Assembly (NCBI GenBank): GCA_015485845.1
Contig: WFSU01000134.1
Coordinates: 1 to 6,913, forward strand
Reading direction: 5' to 3'
Source of the DNA: Nitratifractor sp.
GTDB lineage: Bacteria > Campylobacterota > Campylobacteria > Campylobacterales > Sulfurovaceae
DNA length: 6,913 bases
Shown: positions 1 to 6,007 of the stretch, piece after piece
Numbering within the stretch: the stretch's first letter is position 1
How the letters are laid out: each line of letters begins with the position of its first letter
Made by a program: the position numbers and the translations under genes
Notes under the pieces: model-generated
Database searches by the model: none
What the model saw: only the letters and a program-made list of their open reading frames with translations
What the model was told of the DNA's origin: nothing

Positions 1-510
1 CTTGATCGCATCGCCAAATATCATCTCACACGTCGGCTCCGCCACGACACAATAATCCGGCAACAATCCACTCGTTTTGAGATGGGCAAGCATGATTTGC
101 GTCCCATACGTCGCTTCCCCCTCTTCATCTGAAGTCAACAGAAGCGAGAGCCGCCCGGGAAATGTTTTGACTTCTCGAAGCACGGCAAGGGCAGCGGCCA
201 CCCCGCTCTTCATATCCTGTGCCCCACGGGCGTACAGGTTCCCCTCTTCGATCCGGGGGACAAACGGATCACTCTCCCACCCATCTCCCGGCGGTACCAC
301 ATCGACGTGCCCGGCGAAGCAGAGGTGATCCCCCTCGCCAAATTTCCGCGTCAAAAAGAGGTTTTTGACCCCACCTTCGTTGACATACATTGCTTCAAAC
401 TCAGGCAAATATGCCTCGATCCATACCATCAACCCTGCATCATCCGGGGTAATGGACTCAGCGGAGAGCAAACGGATCAACACATCCACAACATGTATAG
501 GTTTAGACAC
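1..510 (-). CDS. dapE: Succinyl-diaminopimelate desuccinylase, N-terminal part (cut by window edge)
   Basis: Hydrolyses N-succinyl-LL-diaminopimelate to LL-diaminopimelate and succinate in the cytoplasm, a step towards meso-DAP (peptidoglycan) and lysine. I translated 170 codons of open frame from the minus strand; the gene runs off the left edge, so a bit under half of a typical DapE of about 370 residues is seen. M20 metallopeptidase signatures are in the right order: AGHVDVVP (zinc ligand H68, D70), YARGAQDMKSG (bridging-zinc D99), TSDEEGE (general base E129 and zinc ligand E130) and VAEPT (E158). SITPDDAG near residues 19-26 is also typical of DapE. The start is GTG at 510, six bases after GGAG; a GTG at 513 is in frame but too close to the ribosome site. 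The start overlaps the stop of the rhodanese gene by eight bases, suggesting translational coupling. ArgE-type deacetylases are the main alternative, but the motif wording favours DapE. Confidence 0.93.
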   Translation of the reverse strand, partial: MSKPIHVVDVLIRLLSAESITPDDAGLMVWIEAYLPEFEAMYVNEGGVKNLFLTRKFGEGDHLCFAGHVDVVPPGDGWESDPFVPRIEEGNLYARGAQDMKSGVAAALAVLREVKTFPGRLSLLLTSDEEGEATYGTQIMLAHLKTSGLLPDYCVVAEPTCEMIFGDAIK

Positions 511-883
511 CACGTGCTCCTTCCATCCCCGACTCGACCGCGCCATGGTAGGTGACGATACCCCCGACGTGATCGACGATGTTGTCCATCCCCAGATGCT
601 CGTGAAGAATCTGCTGCACTTGCCCCGTACGGTTGGACGTCCGACACGTCAGCACAATCGGACGATCCCCAAACCGATCGGTGAGGAGCCCTGCCCACGC
701 CTGAAGCTGGGTCGTCGGAAGCAGGTAATCAACTCCCACGATGTGCCGCTCTTTGTATTCGTACGGCTCACGTATGTCAATCAGGACGAAGTCCACCTCA
801 CCGTTTTTTCGGGACTCAAGTAGTATTTCCAACGTTTCTGAATTGATCTTTTCCTGAGCAAGAAGTGCTGCATTTGTACTCAT
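503..883 (-). CDS. Small single-domain rhodanese-like protein
   Basis: A 126-residue single rhodanese domain, likely a cytoplasmic sulfurtransferase or sulfur carrier. The domain begins after a short N-terminal helix with VLIDIREPYEY (residues 33-43, the usual DVREPxEY motif) followed by H47-I48. The active-site loop is LTCRTSNRTGQ, with candidate catalytic cysteine C80 and the CRTSNR form of the usual CxxGxR loop. HVGGIVTYHG near the end matches the common GG-x-x-x-W region, but with Tyr in place of the usual Trp. No signal peptide is seen. The start is ATG at 883-881, with a modest AAAGAGAT ribosome site. It is the first gene of a leftward pair with dapE and shares the 64-bp divergent region with gatC. 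The physiological sulfur acceptor cannot be told from sequence. Confidence 0.9.
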   Translation of the reverse strand: MSTNAALLAQEKINSETLEILLESRKNGEVDFVLIDIREPYEYKERHIVGVDYLLPTTQLQAWAGLLTDRFGDRPIVLTCRTSNRTGQVQQILHEHLGMDNIVDHVGGIVTYHGAVESGMEGARGV

Positions 884-947
884 GTTTTATCTCTTTTTGA
901 CTATAATATCCCGATATTTTAACACAACAAGCCATAAGGGATGCCCC
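884..947. promoter_or_regulatory. Divergent promoter region between the rhodanese gene and gatC
   Basis: The 64 bases between two outward-reading genes must hold promoters for both the rhodanese-dapE pair and the gatC-lysS operon. On the plus strand a perfect TATAAT lies at 902-907 with no convincing -35, and AAGGG at 936-940 serves as ribosome site for the GTG at 948. On the minus strand TAAAAT (rc of 916-921) or TATTAT (rc of 903-908) could be -10 boxes. An inverted repeat, AATATC-CC-GATATT (905-918), overlaps the plus-strand -10 box and could be an operator or simply AT-rich promoter symmetry. Exact start sites are inferred. Confidence 0.6.
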
Positions 948-1238
948 GTGCAAATTGATCATGATGTCCTCAGCAAACTTGAAAAACTCTCCCACCTCCG
1001 CATCGATGAGAGCAAGCAGGAAGCGGTCATCGGCCAACTTTCCGACATCGTCGCCTACGTCGAAAACCTCGGTGAGCTGGAAACCGATCATCTCGATGCT
1101 GCCTTTTCCACTCTGACCGGTGGAACCCCCTTACGTCAAGACACACCCAGTGGCGACCCTTCGATCCCCACTTCTATCCTCGAACATGCCCCCCGACACG
1201 CCGACGACTTCTTCATCGTCCCGGCCATTATCGACTAA
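948..1238 (+). CDS. gatC: Aspartyl/glutamyl-tRNA(Asn/Gln) amidotransferase subunit C
   Basis: Small stabilising subunit of GatCAB, which converts misacylated Glu-tRNA(Gln) and Asp-tRNA(Asn) to the correct amides in the cytoplasm. Many bacteria without their own GlnRS or AsnRS rely on it. The 96-residue product has the family's usual length and pattern: KLEKLSHLRIDES near the N-terminus, then QLSDIVAYVENLGELETD (central helix and linker), then PLRQDTP and the C-terminal DDFFIVPAIID, equivalent to the common F-x-V-P-x-V-I/L ending. The start chosen is GTG at 948, seven bases after AAGGG; the frame is open back to an ATG at 882, but that would overlap the rhodanese start and use up the promoter. 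It is the first gene of the operon, 13 bases ahead of pilT. Confidence 0.92.
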   Translation: MQIDHDVLSKLEKLSHLRIDESKQEAVIGQLSDIVAYVENLGELETDHLDAAFSTLTGGTPLRQDTPSGDPSIPTSILEHAPRHADDFFIVPAIID

Positions 1239-1251
1239 TTCAGGAGCCCTC

Positions 1252-2310
1252 ATGTCCACCAATAACATCAAAAAACTCCTCCAGAGCATCGTCGCGCACG
1301 GTGCTTCCGACCTCCACCTCGTCAGCCGCAGCGAACCCCAACTGCGTCTGGATGGCAAGCTCAAGCCGATCAACCTCCCCAAGCTCACGGGGATGGATAT
1401 CGAAGAGATGTGCTATTCCCTCCTGACCGAGAAGCAGAAACTGGCGTTTGAAGAACACAACGAGCTCGACTTTGCCCTCGAGCTCGAAGGGATCGGCCGT
1501 TTCCGTGCCAACTTTTACCGGACGCTCGGCGACATGGCGGCGGCCTTTCGTGTGATCCCCATCGACATCCCTTCCCTCGATGACCTTGGTGCGCCGGAAG
1601 TGTACAAAAGACTCATCCAGCGTGAAAAAGGGCTCATCCTCGTCACCGGGCCGACCGGTTCGGGTAAATCAACTACCCTTGCTGCCATGATCAATGAGAT
1701 CAACATGACCGAAGCCAAACACGTTATCACCGTTGAAGATCCGGTGGAATTCGTCCACCAGAACAAAAAATGTATCTTCTCCCACCGGGGCATCGGTGAT
1801 GACACGTCCACCTTTGCCACCGCCCTCAAGTACGCCATGCGCCAGGATCCCGACATCATCCTCGTCGGGGAGATGCGGGACAAAGAGACCATCGCCGCCG
1901 CCCTGACCGCTGCGGAGACCGGTCACCTCGTCTTTGGTACTCTCCACACCAACTCGGCTCCGGGTACGATCAACCGTATCATCGATGTGTTCGGAGGGGA
2001 CGAACAGCCGCAGGTGCGTGCCATGCTCTCCAGCTCCCTCGTCTCCGTCATTGCCCAGGCGCTCCTCCCCAAAGTGGGCGGCGGACGACTGGCCACCTCC
2101 GAGATCCTCGTCACCAACCACGCCATCGCCAACCTCATCCGGGAAGACAAAGTCCACCAGATTTACTCCTCCATGCAGTTGGGACAGGGCGACAGCGGGA
2201 TGCAGACCCAGACACAGGCTCTGGTCAAACTCGTCCAAAACGGTCTCGTCAGCCGCGACACGGCCATGCAGTACGCCAACAAGCCCGACGAACTGCGTGG
2301 TCTGGTCTAA
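1252..2310 (+). CDS. pilT: Type IV pilus retraction ATPase PilT
   Basis: A 352-residue hexameric secretion-superfamily ATPase that acts at the cytoplasmic base of type IV pili and depolymerises pilin, powering twitching, attachment and often DNA uptake. All PilT landmarks are present: N-terminal PAS-like part with GASDLHL (about residues 17-23), Walker A GPTGSGKST (133-141), Asp box VEDPVEFVHQ, Walker B DPDIILVGEMRD (from 199, catalytic glutamate E207) and His box ETGHLVFGTLHTNSA. The C-terminal region follows the common LLPKVGGGR pattern. The length is normal for the family. The start is ATG at 1252 with AGGAG five bases upstream; the frame is open upstream to 1120, but that overlaps gatC. 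No pilin or other pil gene is in the window, so this copy sits in a housekeeping operon. PilU is the alternative paralogue; the C-terminus and motifs fit PilT better. Confidence 0.95.
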   Translation: MSTNNIKKLLQSIVAHGASDLHLVSRSEPQLRLDGKLKPINLPKLTGMDIEEMCYSLLTEKQKLAFEEHNELDFALELEGIGRFRANFYRTLGDMAAAFRVIPIDIPSLDDLGAPEVYKRLIQREKGLILVTGPTGSGKSTTLAAMINEINMTEAKHVITVEDPVEFVHQNKKCIFSHRGIGDDTSTFATALKYAMRQDPDIILVGEMRDKETIAAALTAAETGHLVFGTLHTNSAPGTINRIIDVFGGDEQPQVRAMLSSSLVSVIAQALLPKVGGGRLATSEILVTNHAIANLIREDKVHQIYSSMQLGQGDSGMQTQTQALVKLVQNGLVSRDTAMQYANKPDELRGLV

Positions 2311-2319
2311 GGTGTGAAT

Positions 2320-2841
2320 ATGATCGATATTGTCCTGATCGTTTTGATCCTCCTCCTCTCGCTCAAAGGGTATTTCAACGGCTTCATTCGTGAATTGGTC
2401 GGCTTCGTCGGCCTGATCGGTGGGATTTTCGTCGCTTCCCGTGCCGCCGAACCAGTCGGGAAAATCCTCCATGATGCAATCCAGATGGGTAACATAGGGT
2501 TGATGAAGTTGTTGGCATTTCTCCTCGTACTCGGGGTGATCTGGGGCGGCAGCTCCTTCGTCGCCACGATCTTCACCTCTCTCAAAGCCGCCCCCCACTC
2601 CACCCTCTCCCGCGTACTCGGTATGGGGGTCGGCGGGCTCAAATATTTTCTGATCTTTTCCCTGATCAGTGCCAGCTTGCTCGGCAATGCCCTGGTGCGG
2701 GATAATTTTGCTTCTCAGCTCCACTCCAGCCGACTCCTCCCCACGTTCAGCCGCGTAGGTGCCTCCCTGATCAACCTCGCCCCTTTTAGTCTTACAAACG
2801 GGGAAAAGTCCCACAAAAAACAAGGGGGGAAACATGGTTGA
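2320..2841 (+). CDS. cvpA: CvpA family inner-membrane protein
   Basis: A 173-residue integral membrane protein of the CvpA family (named for colicin V production; tied to envelope stress and bile or DOC tolerance in some bacteria, with the molecular role unsettled). It has four likely membrane segments: about residues 2-22, 26-43, 62-85 and 99-122. The N-terminus starts with MIDIVLIV and is followed by LKGYFNGFIRELVGFVG, the typical CvpA pattern of small and charged residues between the first two helices. A soluble, slightly basic tail of about 50 residues ends in KSHKKQGGKHG. The start chosen is ATG at 2320 with AAGGTG overlapping the pilT stop; an in-frame GTG at 2314 is inside that ribosome site. 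It begins nine bases after pilT, and its last eight bases overlap fur, implying coupled translation. Confidence 0.88.
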   Translation: MIDIVLIVLILLLSLKGYFNGFIRELVGFVGLIGGIFVASRAAEPVGKILHDAIQMGNIGLMKLLAFLLVLGVIWGGSSFVATIFTSLKAAPHSTLSRVLGMGVGGLKYFLIFSLISASLLGNALVRDNFASQLHSSRLLPTFSRVGASLINLAPFSLTNGEKSHKKQGGKHG

Positions 2842-3280
2842 GTACCCCTTTCTCCTCGACGAATTCACCCTCCTGCTCAAGAAAAACGGGCTCAAATTTA
2901 CCCGTCAGCGTGAAGCGATCCTCAAAGCGCTCTACGAGCACGACGGCCATTTCTCCCCCGAAGAGATTCACCGTTTTGTCAGCGAAGCAAACGACGACCT
3001 CAACATCGGAATCGCCACCATCTACCGCACCCTCACCCTCCTCGAAGATGCCGGGCTGGCCGAATCGATCTCATTTGGCAAAGACGGCAAAAAGTATGAA
3101 ATCGGACTCAAAAAACACCACGACCACCTCATCTGCACCGCCTGCGGCACCATCGTCGAATTTTCCGATGACGTGATCGAAGCCCGACAGGAGGCGATCG
3201 CCGAGAAGTACCATTTCCAGATGACCGATCACACCATGAAAATCGTCGGCCTCTGTGCCGACTGCCAAACCAAACACTAA
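2834..3280 (+). CDS. fur: Fur-family metal-dependent transcriptional regulator
   Basis: A 148-residue DNA-binding repressor of the Fur/PerR/Zur family; dimers sense Fe(II) or a related metal and bind operator boxes at target promoters. The N-terminal winged helix includes KFTRQREAILKAL (residues 21-33) and recognition helix ATIYRTLTLLEDAGL (61-75). The dimerisation domain has HHDHLICTACG (95-105) with C101-x-x-C104, and a second C141-x-x-C144 near the end, the structural zinc pair. H36, H39, E43-E44 and the HHDH cluster provide the usual regulatory-metal ligands. The ribosome site is the G-rich AAGGGGGGA. Of the subfamilies, true Fur seems most likely from the whole pattern, but PerR cannot be excluded from sequence alone. 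It overlaps cvpA by eight bases and lies 23 bases before lysS. I saw no convincing Fur box in the window. Confidence 0.9.
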   Translation: MVEYPFLLDEFTLLLKKNGLKFTRQREAILKALYEHDGHFSPEEIHRFVSEANDDLNIGIATIYRTLTLLEDAGLAESISFGKDGKKYEIGLKKHHDHLICTACGTIVEFSDDVIEARQEAIAEKYHFQMTDHTMKIVGLCADCQTKH

Positions 3281-3303
3281 TCCCCATCCAAGGAACACCA
3301 CCC

Positions 3304-4941
3304 ATGCTCAACAACCTCTACGTCCAAGAACGGATCAAAAAGGCCGAAGCCCTCCGAGAAGCCGGCCACAACCCCTACCCCGCCAACATCACCAAAGGGA
3401 TCACCTCTGCTGAATTCATCACCCGTTTTGCTGAGGCGGCTCAGTCAGCCGATGATGTCAATCCCGAAACCGCCCCCCACGTCACCCTCACCGGGCGGAT
3501 TCGCTTCGTCCGTATCATGGGCAAGGCGGCCTTCGCCAAGATCGAGGACAGCGAAGGGCTCGTCCAGATCTACTACACCCGCGACGACCTGCCTGAAGGG
3601 TACTACAACACCGTCGTCAAAAAGCTCTTCGAAGTGGGCGACATCATCGAGGCAACGGGGTATCCCTTTATCACCCAGACCGGGGAGCTGACGCTGCATT
3701 GTACCGATCTGCGGATCGTCTCCAAGGCGATCATGCCCCTCCCGGAAAAATTCCACGGCTTGACCGACCAGGAGATCCGCTACCGCCAGCGCTATCTCGA
3801 CATGATCATGAACCCCGAGGTCAAACGTACCTTTGAGCTGCGCTCCCGGATCGTCTCACTCATCCGCCGCTTCTTCGAAGATCACGGCTTCCTCGAAGTC
3901 GAGACCCCCATGATGCACCCCATCCCCGGCGGCGCCAATGCCAAGCCCTTCATCACCCACTTCAACGCTCTCGGCGTCGATCGCTACCTGCGCATCGCCC
4001 CGGAGCTCTACCTCAAGCGCCTCATCGTCGGCGGGATGGAAGCGGTCTTCGAGATCAACCGCAACTTCCGCAACGAAGGGATGGACGCGACCCACAACCC
4101 CGAGTTTACCTCAATCGAGTTCTACTGGGCATGGCACAATTACCACGATCTGATGGCACTGACTGAAGCGCTCTTCATTCACCTGCTCGACAGCCTCGAC
4201 ATGGGGCGGACGATCACCTACGGCGACCTGAAGATCGACTGCACGGTTCCCTTTGCCAAAGTCCCCTTCGTCGAGGCGCTGACCACCATCGGCGGCGTTC
4301 CGGCTGATGTCGCTGCTGATCGTGAAAAAGGGCTGGCCTACCTCAAAGAGCACGGCATCGAGGCTGATCCCAACCTCACACTGGGCTACGTTCAGGCTGA
4401 GCTGTTTGATGCTTTTGTTGAAGAGAAGCTGATCAACCCCACCTTCATCATCGACTACCCCATCGACATCTCTCCGCTGTCGCGCCGCAGCGACGAAGAC
4501 CCTCAGATCGCCGAGCGCTTCGAGCTCTTCATGGCCGGAAAAGAACTCGCCAACGGCTTCAACGAGCTCAATGACCCCCTCGACCAACACGAGCGCTTCA
4601 AGGCACAAGTCGAGACCAAAGAGGTCACCGGAGACGACGAAGCGATGCACATGGACACCGACTTCGTCCGGGCTCTGGGCTACGGCATGACCCCCACCGC
4701 CGGAGAGGGGATCGGCATCGACCGCCTCGTGATGATGCTCACCAACCACCACGCCATCCGCGATGTGCTTCTCTTCCCGGCCATGAAACCGGAGACCGAA
4801 AAACCGCAAGCCACCCAGCCGGAAAACGCCTGCAAAAAATGTGGCAACACCAACCCCGAAGAACTCAAACCCGCCAAAAAAGGCAAGGGATACTTCTGTA
4901 TCGATGCGGCTGCTTGTAAGGCACGGCAGCAGGAGAAATAG
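3304..4941 (+). CDS. lysS: Lysyl-tRNA synthetase (class II) with a four-cysteine C-terminal tail
   Basis: Charges tRNA(Lys) with lysine in the cytoplasm. The 545-residue protein has an N-terminal OB-fold anticodon domain (about 55-165, from VTLTGRIRFVRIMGKAAFAKI) and a class II catalytic core: motif 1 around FLEVETPMMHPIPGGANAKP (196-215), motif 2 FRNEGMDATHNPEFTSIEFY (255-274) and motif 3 GEGIGIDRLVMML (467-479). The core closes with IRDVLLFPAMKPE (485-497), where bacterial LysRS usually stops within a few residues. Here a further 48 residues follow, rich in Pro, Lys and Ala, with C510-x2-C513-x18-C532-x5-C538, which looks like a small zinc-binding knuckle. Within motif 3 a Glu replaces the more usual Leu of GLGIG. 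The start is ATG with AGGA nine bases upstream. It is the last gene of the operon; I see no clear intrinsic terminator directly after it. Confidence 0.96.
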   Translation: MLNNLYVQERIKKAEALREAGHNPYPANITKGITSAEFITRFAEAAQSADDVNPETAPHVTLTGRIRFVRIMGKAAFAKIEDSEGLVQIYYTRDDLPEGYYNTVVKKLFEVGDIIEATGYPFITQTGELTLHCTDLRIVSKAIMPLPEKFHGLTDQEIRYRQRYLDMIMNPEVKRTFELRSRIVSLIRRFFEDHGFLEVETPMMHPIPGGANAKPFITHFNALGVDRYLRIAPELYLKRLIVGGMEAVFEINRNFRNEGMDATHNPEFTSIEFYWAWHNYHDLMALTEALFIHLLDSLDMGRTITYGDLKIDCTVPFAKVPFVEALTTIGGVPADVAADREKGLAYLKEHGIEADPNLTLGYVQAELFDAFVEEKLINPTFIIDYPIDISPLSRRSDEDPQIAERFELFMAGKELANGFNELNDPLDQHERFKAQVETKEVTGDDEAMHMDTDFVRALGYGMTPTAGEGIGIDRLVMMLTNHHAIRDVLLFPAMKPETEKPQATQPENACKKCGNTNPEELKPAKKGKGYFCIDAAACKARQQEK

Positions 4942-4960
4942 GCGCATATCCCCCCCTTCT

Positions 4961-4986
4961 CGTTCCCACGCTCCCGCGTGGGAACG
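4961..4986. repeat. REP-like perfect palindrome 1
   Basis: CGTTCCCACG (4961-4970), a six-base spacer, and CGTGGGAACG (4977-4986) form a perfect 10-bp stem 20 bases after the lysS stop. No T-run follows on either strand, so it is a poor intrinsic terminator. The wording (TTCCCACGC...GCGTGGGAA) resembles short dispersed palindromes I recall from many proteobacterial genomes, of the REP type often linked to RAYT transposases. No such transposase is in the window. It may still protect the 3' end of the lysS transcript. Confidence 0.7.
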
Positions 4987-5042
4987 CATATACAACGATA
5001 ACCAAGCCATTGCATCTCTATCTCCAGTCATACCCTCGTATG

Positions 5043-5067
5043 CATTCCGACCGAGACGGTCGGAATG
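5043..5067. repeat. REP-like perfect palindrome 2
   Basis: CATTCCGACCG (5043-5053), an AGA loop, and CGGTCGGAATG (5057-5067) form an 11-bp perfect stem, different in sequence from the palindrome 57 bases to its left. No T-run follows, so it is not a standard terminator. It lies about 30 bases upstream of the -10 box of the first toxin-antitoxin pair and marks the left border of that unit. It is probably another dispersed REP-type element. It could also act as an operator, but its GC-rich hairpin character argues for a repeat. Confidence 0.65.
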
Positions 5068-5095
5068 AGGGAAACTTTTCTCGCTTCACAAAATA

Positions 5096-5104
5096 TGCTA
5101 TAAT
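5096..5104 (+). promoter_or_regulatory. Extended -10 promoter of the first toxin-antitoxin pair
   Basis: TGCTATAAT is a perfect TATAAT preceded by the TG of an extended -10 box. No good -35 hexamer sits 17 bases upstream, only T-rich sequence, which fits Campylobacterota promoters. Transcription would start near 5111, giving a leader of about 20 bases that contains the AGGAGAG ribosome site of the antitoxin. The start position is inferred. Confidence 0.7.
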
Positions 5105-5131
5105 CGCCCCAGAAGTATTCAGGAGAGACCT

Positions 5132-5410
5132 ATGCAACTCAACATACAAATCAGCGATGTGCGTTTAGAACAGGAACTTAGCGACTATATCGCACGGAAG
5201 CAGGTGCAAGCCAGCGATCTCCTCACCGATCTCCTGAAGCAGTTTCTGCGTAAAGAGTCCAATCGACTCTCCTACCCCGTCCGCGACCCGGATCAAAACG
5301 CTACGACGCTGGACTATGGGATCGAAGAAGATCCCGAGTACAGACCTTTTCAAGATGTCGAGGATGTCAAACGTTTTTCGATGGAGTTGAGAGAACATGC
5401 CTGGCGATAA
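5132..5410 (+). CDS. Probable antitoxin of a PIN-toxin (VapBC-like) pair
   Basis: A 92-residue acidic-tailed protein read as the antitoxin because it directly precedes and overlaps (14 bases) a PIN-domain toxin. The N-terminus has a short strand, LNIQIS (residues 3-8), then two helices, LEQELSDYIARKQ and SDLLTDLLKQFLRKE. This strand-helix-helix order suggests a ribbon-helix-helix DNA-binding domain that would dimerise and repress its own promoter. The remaining half (from about residue 45) is charged and Pro/Asp/Glu-rich, as expected of a flexible segment that wraps and blocks the toxin. The start is ATG at 5132 after AGGAGAG. I cannot name the family; the assignment rests on size, layout and partner. 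No invented function beyond antitoxin is offered. Confidence 0.75.
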   Translation: MQLNIQISDVRLEQELSDYIARKQVQASDLLTDLLKQFLRKESNRLSYPVRDPDQNATTLDYGIEEDPEYRPFQDVEDVKRFSMELREHAWR

Positions 5411-5759
5411 GATATTCGTCGATACGTGCGTCGTCATCGAGTGTCTCAAAGGCAACCTCACTCTCGATAAGCCCAACGCATACCTCAACCATATTGTCCT
5501 GATGGAACTCTTCGTCGGTGCAAAAAACAAGCAGGATCTCCATGAAATCAAGGCAAAATTGCAGGGTTTCAAACTCCTGAAAGTCGATCACGAGATCATG
5601 GTACTTGCCACACAGATCATCGAACGTTACGCCCTCTCACACGGAGCCAAAATTCAAGATGCAATTATCGCTGCCACATGCCTCATAAACAATCTTCCTC
5701 TTTCGACATACAATGTCCGAGATTTTCGTTACATTCCTAATCTACAGATCATGGCATGA
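5397..5759 (+). CDS. vapC: PIN-domain ribonuclease toxin, VapC type
   Basis: A 120-residue PIN-domain protein, probably a magnesium-dependent endoribonuclease that cuts tRNA or rRNA when its antitoxin is degraded. The acidic active-site residues are in the expected places: FVDTCVVIE (D9), LMELFVGAK (E37) and KIQDAIIAATC (D88), with a final polar site in TYNVRDF (N106, D109). The C-terminus ends with the common pattern of a short strand naming the residue run IPNLQI. The length is normal for a compact VapC. The ATG at 5397 lies inside the antitoxin's last codons, so translation is coupled. No stop or frameshift is seen, so it looks functional. The specific RNA target cannot be read from sequence. 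Confidence 0.9.
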   Translation: MPGDKIFVDTCVVIECLKGNLTLDKPNAYLNHIVLMELFVGAKNKQDLHEIKAKLQGFKLLKVDHEIMVLATQIIERYALSHGAKIQDAIIAATCLINNLPLSTYNVRDFRYIPNLQIMA

Positions 5760-5797
5760 CAGCAGGAGCAATAAGCTAACTTCCATCGCATTTGCCT

Positions 5798-5946
5798 AAA
5801 CGGGGACGCGACTTCAGTCGCGTTTTTCCTCAAACTCTGCTTCTCTCAATATGGACAAAGGAAACCGGGGCAGGGACTTCAGTCCCGTCCCATACGCTCC
5901 ATAGGATCATGCCATCTTAACGGGGCTAAAGCCCCTACTCCTTGAT
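5798..5946. repeat. Composite multi-hairpin repeat, copy A (left of second TA pair)
   Basis: About 149 bases that recur in the same orientation at 6457-6594. It holds several small stem-loops: ACGCGAC-TTCA-GTCGCGT (5806-5823), GGGAC-TTCA-GTCCC (5873-5886), a weak TCC-ATA-GGA (5898-5906) and GGGGC-TAAA-GCCCC (5922-5935). Blocks shared with copy B include AAACGGGG at the start, TTCAGTCGCGTTTT, GCAGGGACTTCAGTCCCGTCC, ATCTTAACG and CTCCTTGAT at the end. No plausible protein is encoded. It fills most of the 248-base gap between the two toxin-antitoxin pairs. It may be a dispersed composite palindrome or a recombination site; see findings. Confidence 0.85.
5806..5827 (+). terminator. Likely intrinsic terminator of the first toxin-antitoxin pair
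   Basis: A 7-bp stem ACGCGAC / GTCGCGT with a TTCA loop, followed directly by TTTTT (5823-5827), 46 bases after the vapC stop. The stem is short but GC-rich and the T-run is in the right place. It is also the first hairpin of repeat copy A, so the terminator is supplied by the repeat. Confidence 0.6.
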
Positions 5947-5979
5947 GCCCCGCATCTCCCGATTATGGACAAAAAAATA

Positions 5980-5988
5980 TGGTATAAT
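5980..5988 (+). promoter_or_regulatory. Extended -10 promoter of the second toxin-antitoxin pair
   Basis: TGGTATAAT, again an extended -10 box, preceded by a run of seven A (5971-5977). No -35 is evident. The predicted start near 5995 would leave a very short leader, with AAAGGAG at 5994-6000 at or almost at the 5' end. The same TGnTATAAT form precedes the first pair. Confidence 0.7.
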
Positions 5989-6007
5989 TCTCCAAAGGAG
6001 TTTTCTC

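Noticed and set aside
882..947. Upstream extension of gatC to ATG at 882
   Set aside because: It would overlap the rhodanese start and the TATAAT box, and adds 22 residues unlike the GatC family. GTG at 948 has a well placed AAGGG.
1669..2895. A 408-codon open frame on the minus strand
   Set aside because: It lies antisense to pilT, cvpA and the start of fur, all of which are certain genes. Its translation is repetitive in Asp, Glu and Gly, as expected from the opposite strand of a GC-rich coding region, and shows no recognisable domain.
2310..3303. Fur box near fur or in the operon
   Set aside because: I found no stretch resembling a 19-bp GATAATGAT-type inverted repeat before fur or gatC. 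Campylobacterota Fur boxes are degenerate, so absence by eye is not proof, but nothing can be claimed.
4111..5031. A 306-codon open frame on the minus strand
   Set aside because: It is antisense to the catalytic half of lysS, has no motif, and its composition (runs of Val, Gly, Asp, Glu) is that of a shadow frame.
4961..5067. Intrinsic terminator of the lysS operon
   Set aside because: Both palindromes have strong stems, but neither is followed by a T-run on the plus strand. They are better called REP-type repeats, although they may affect RNA stability.
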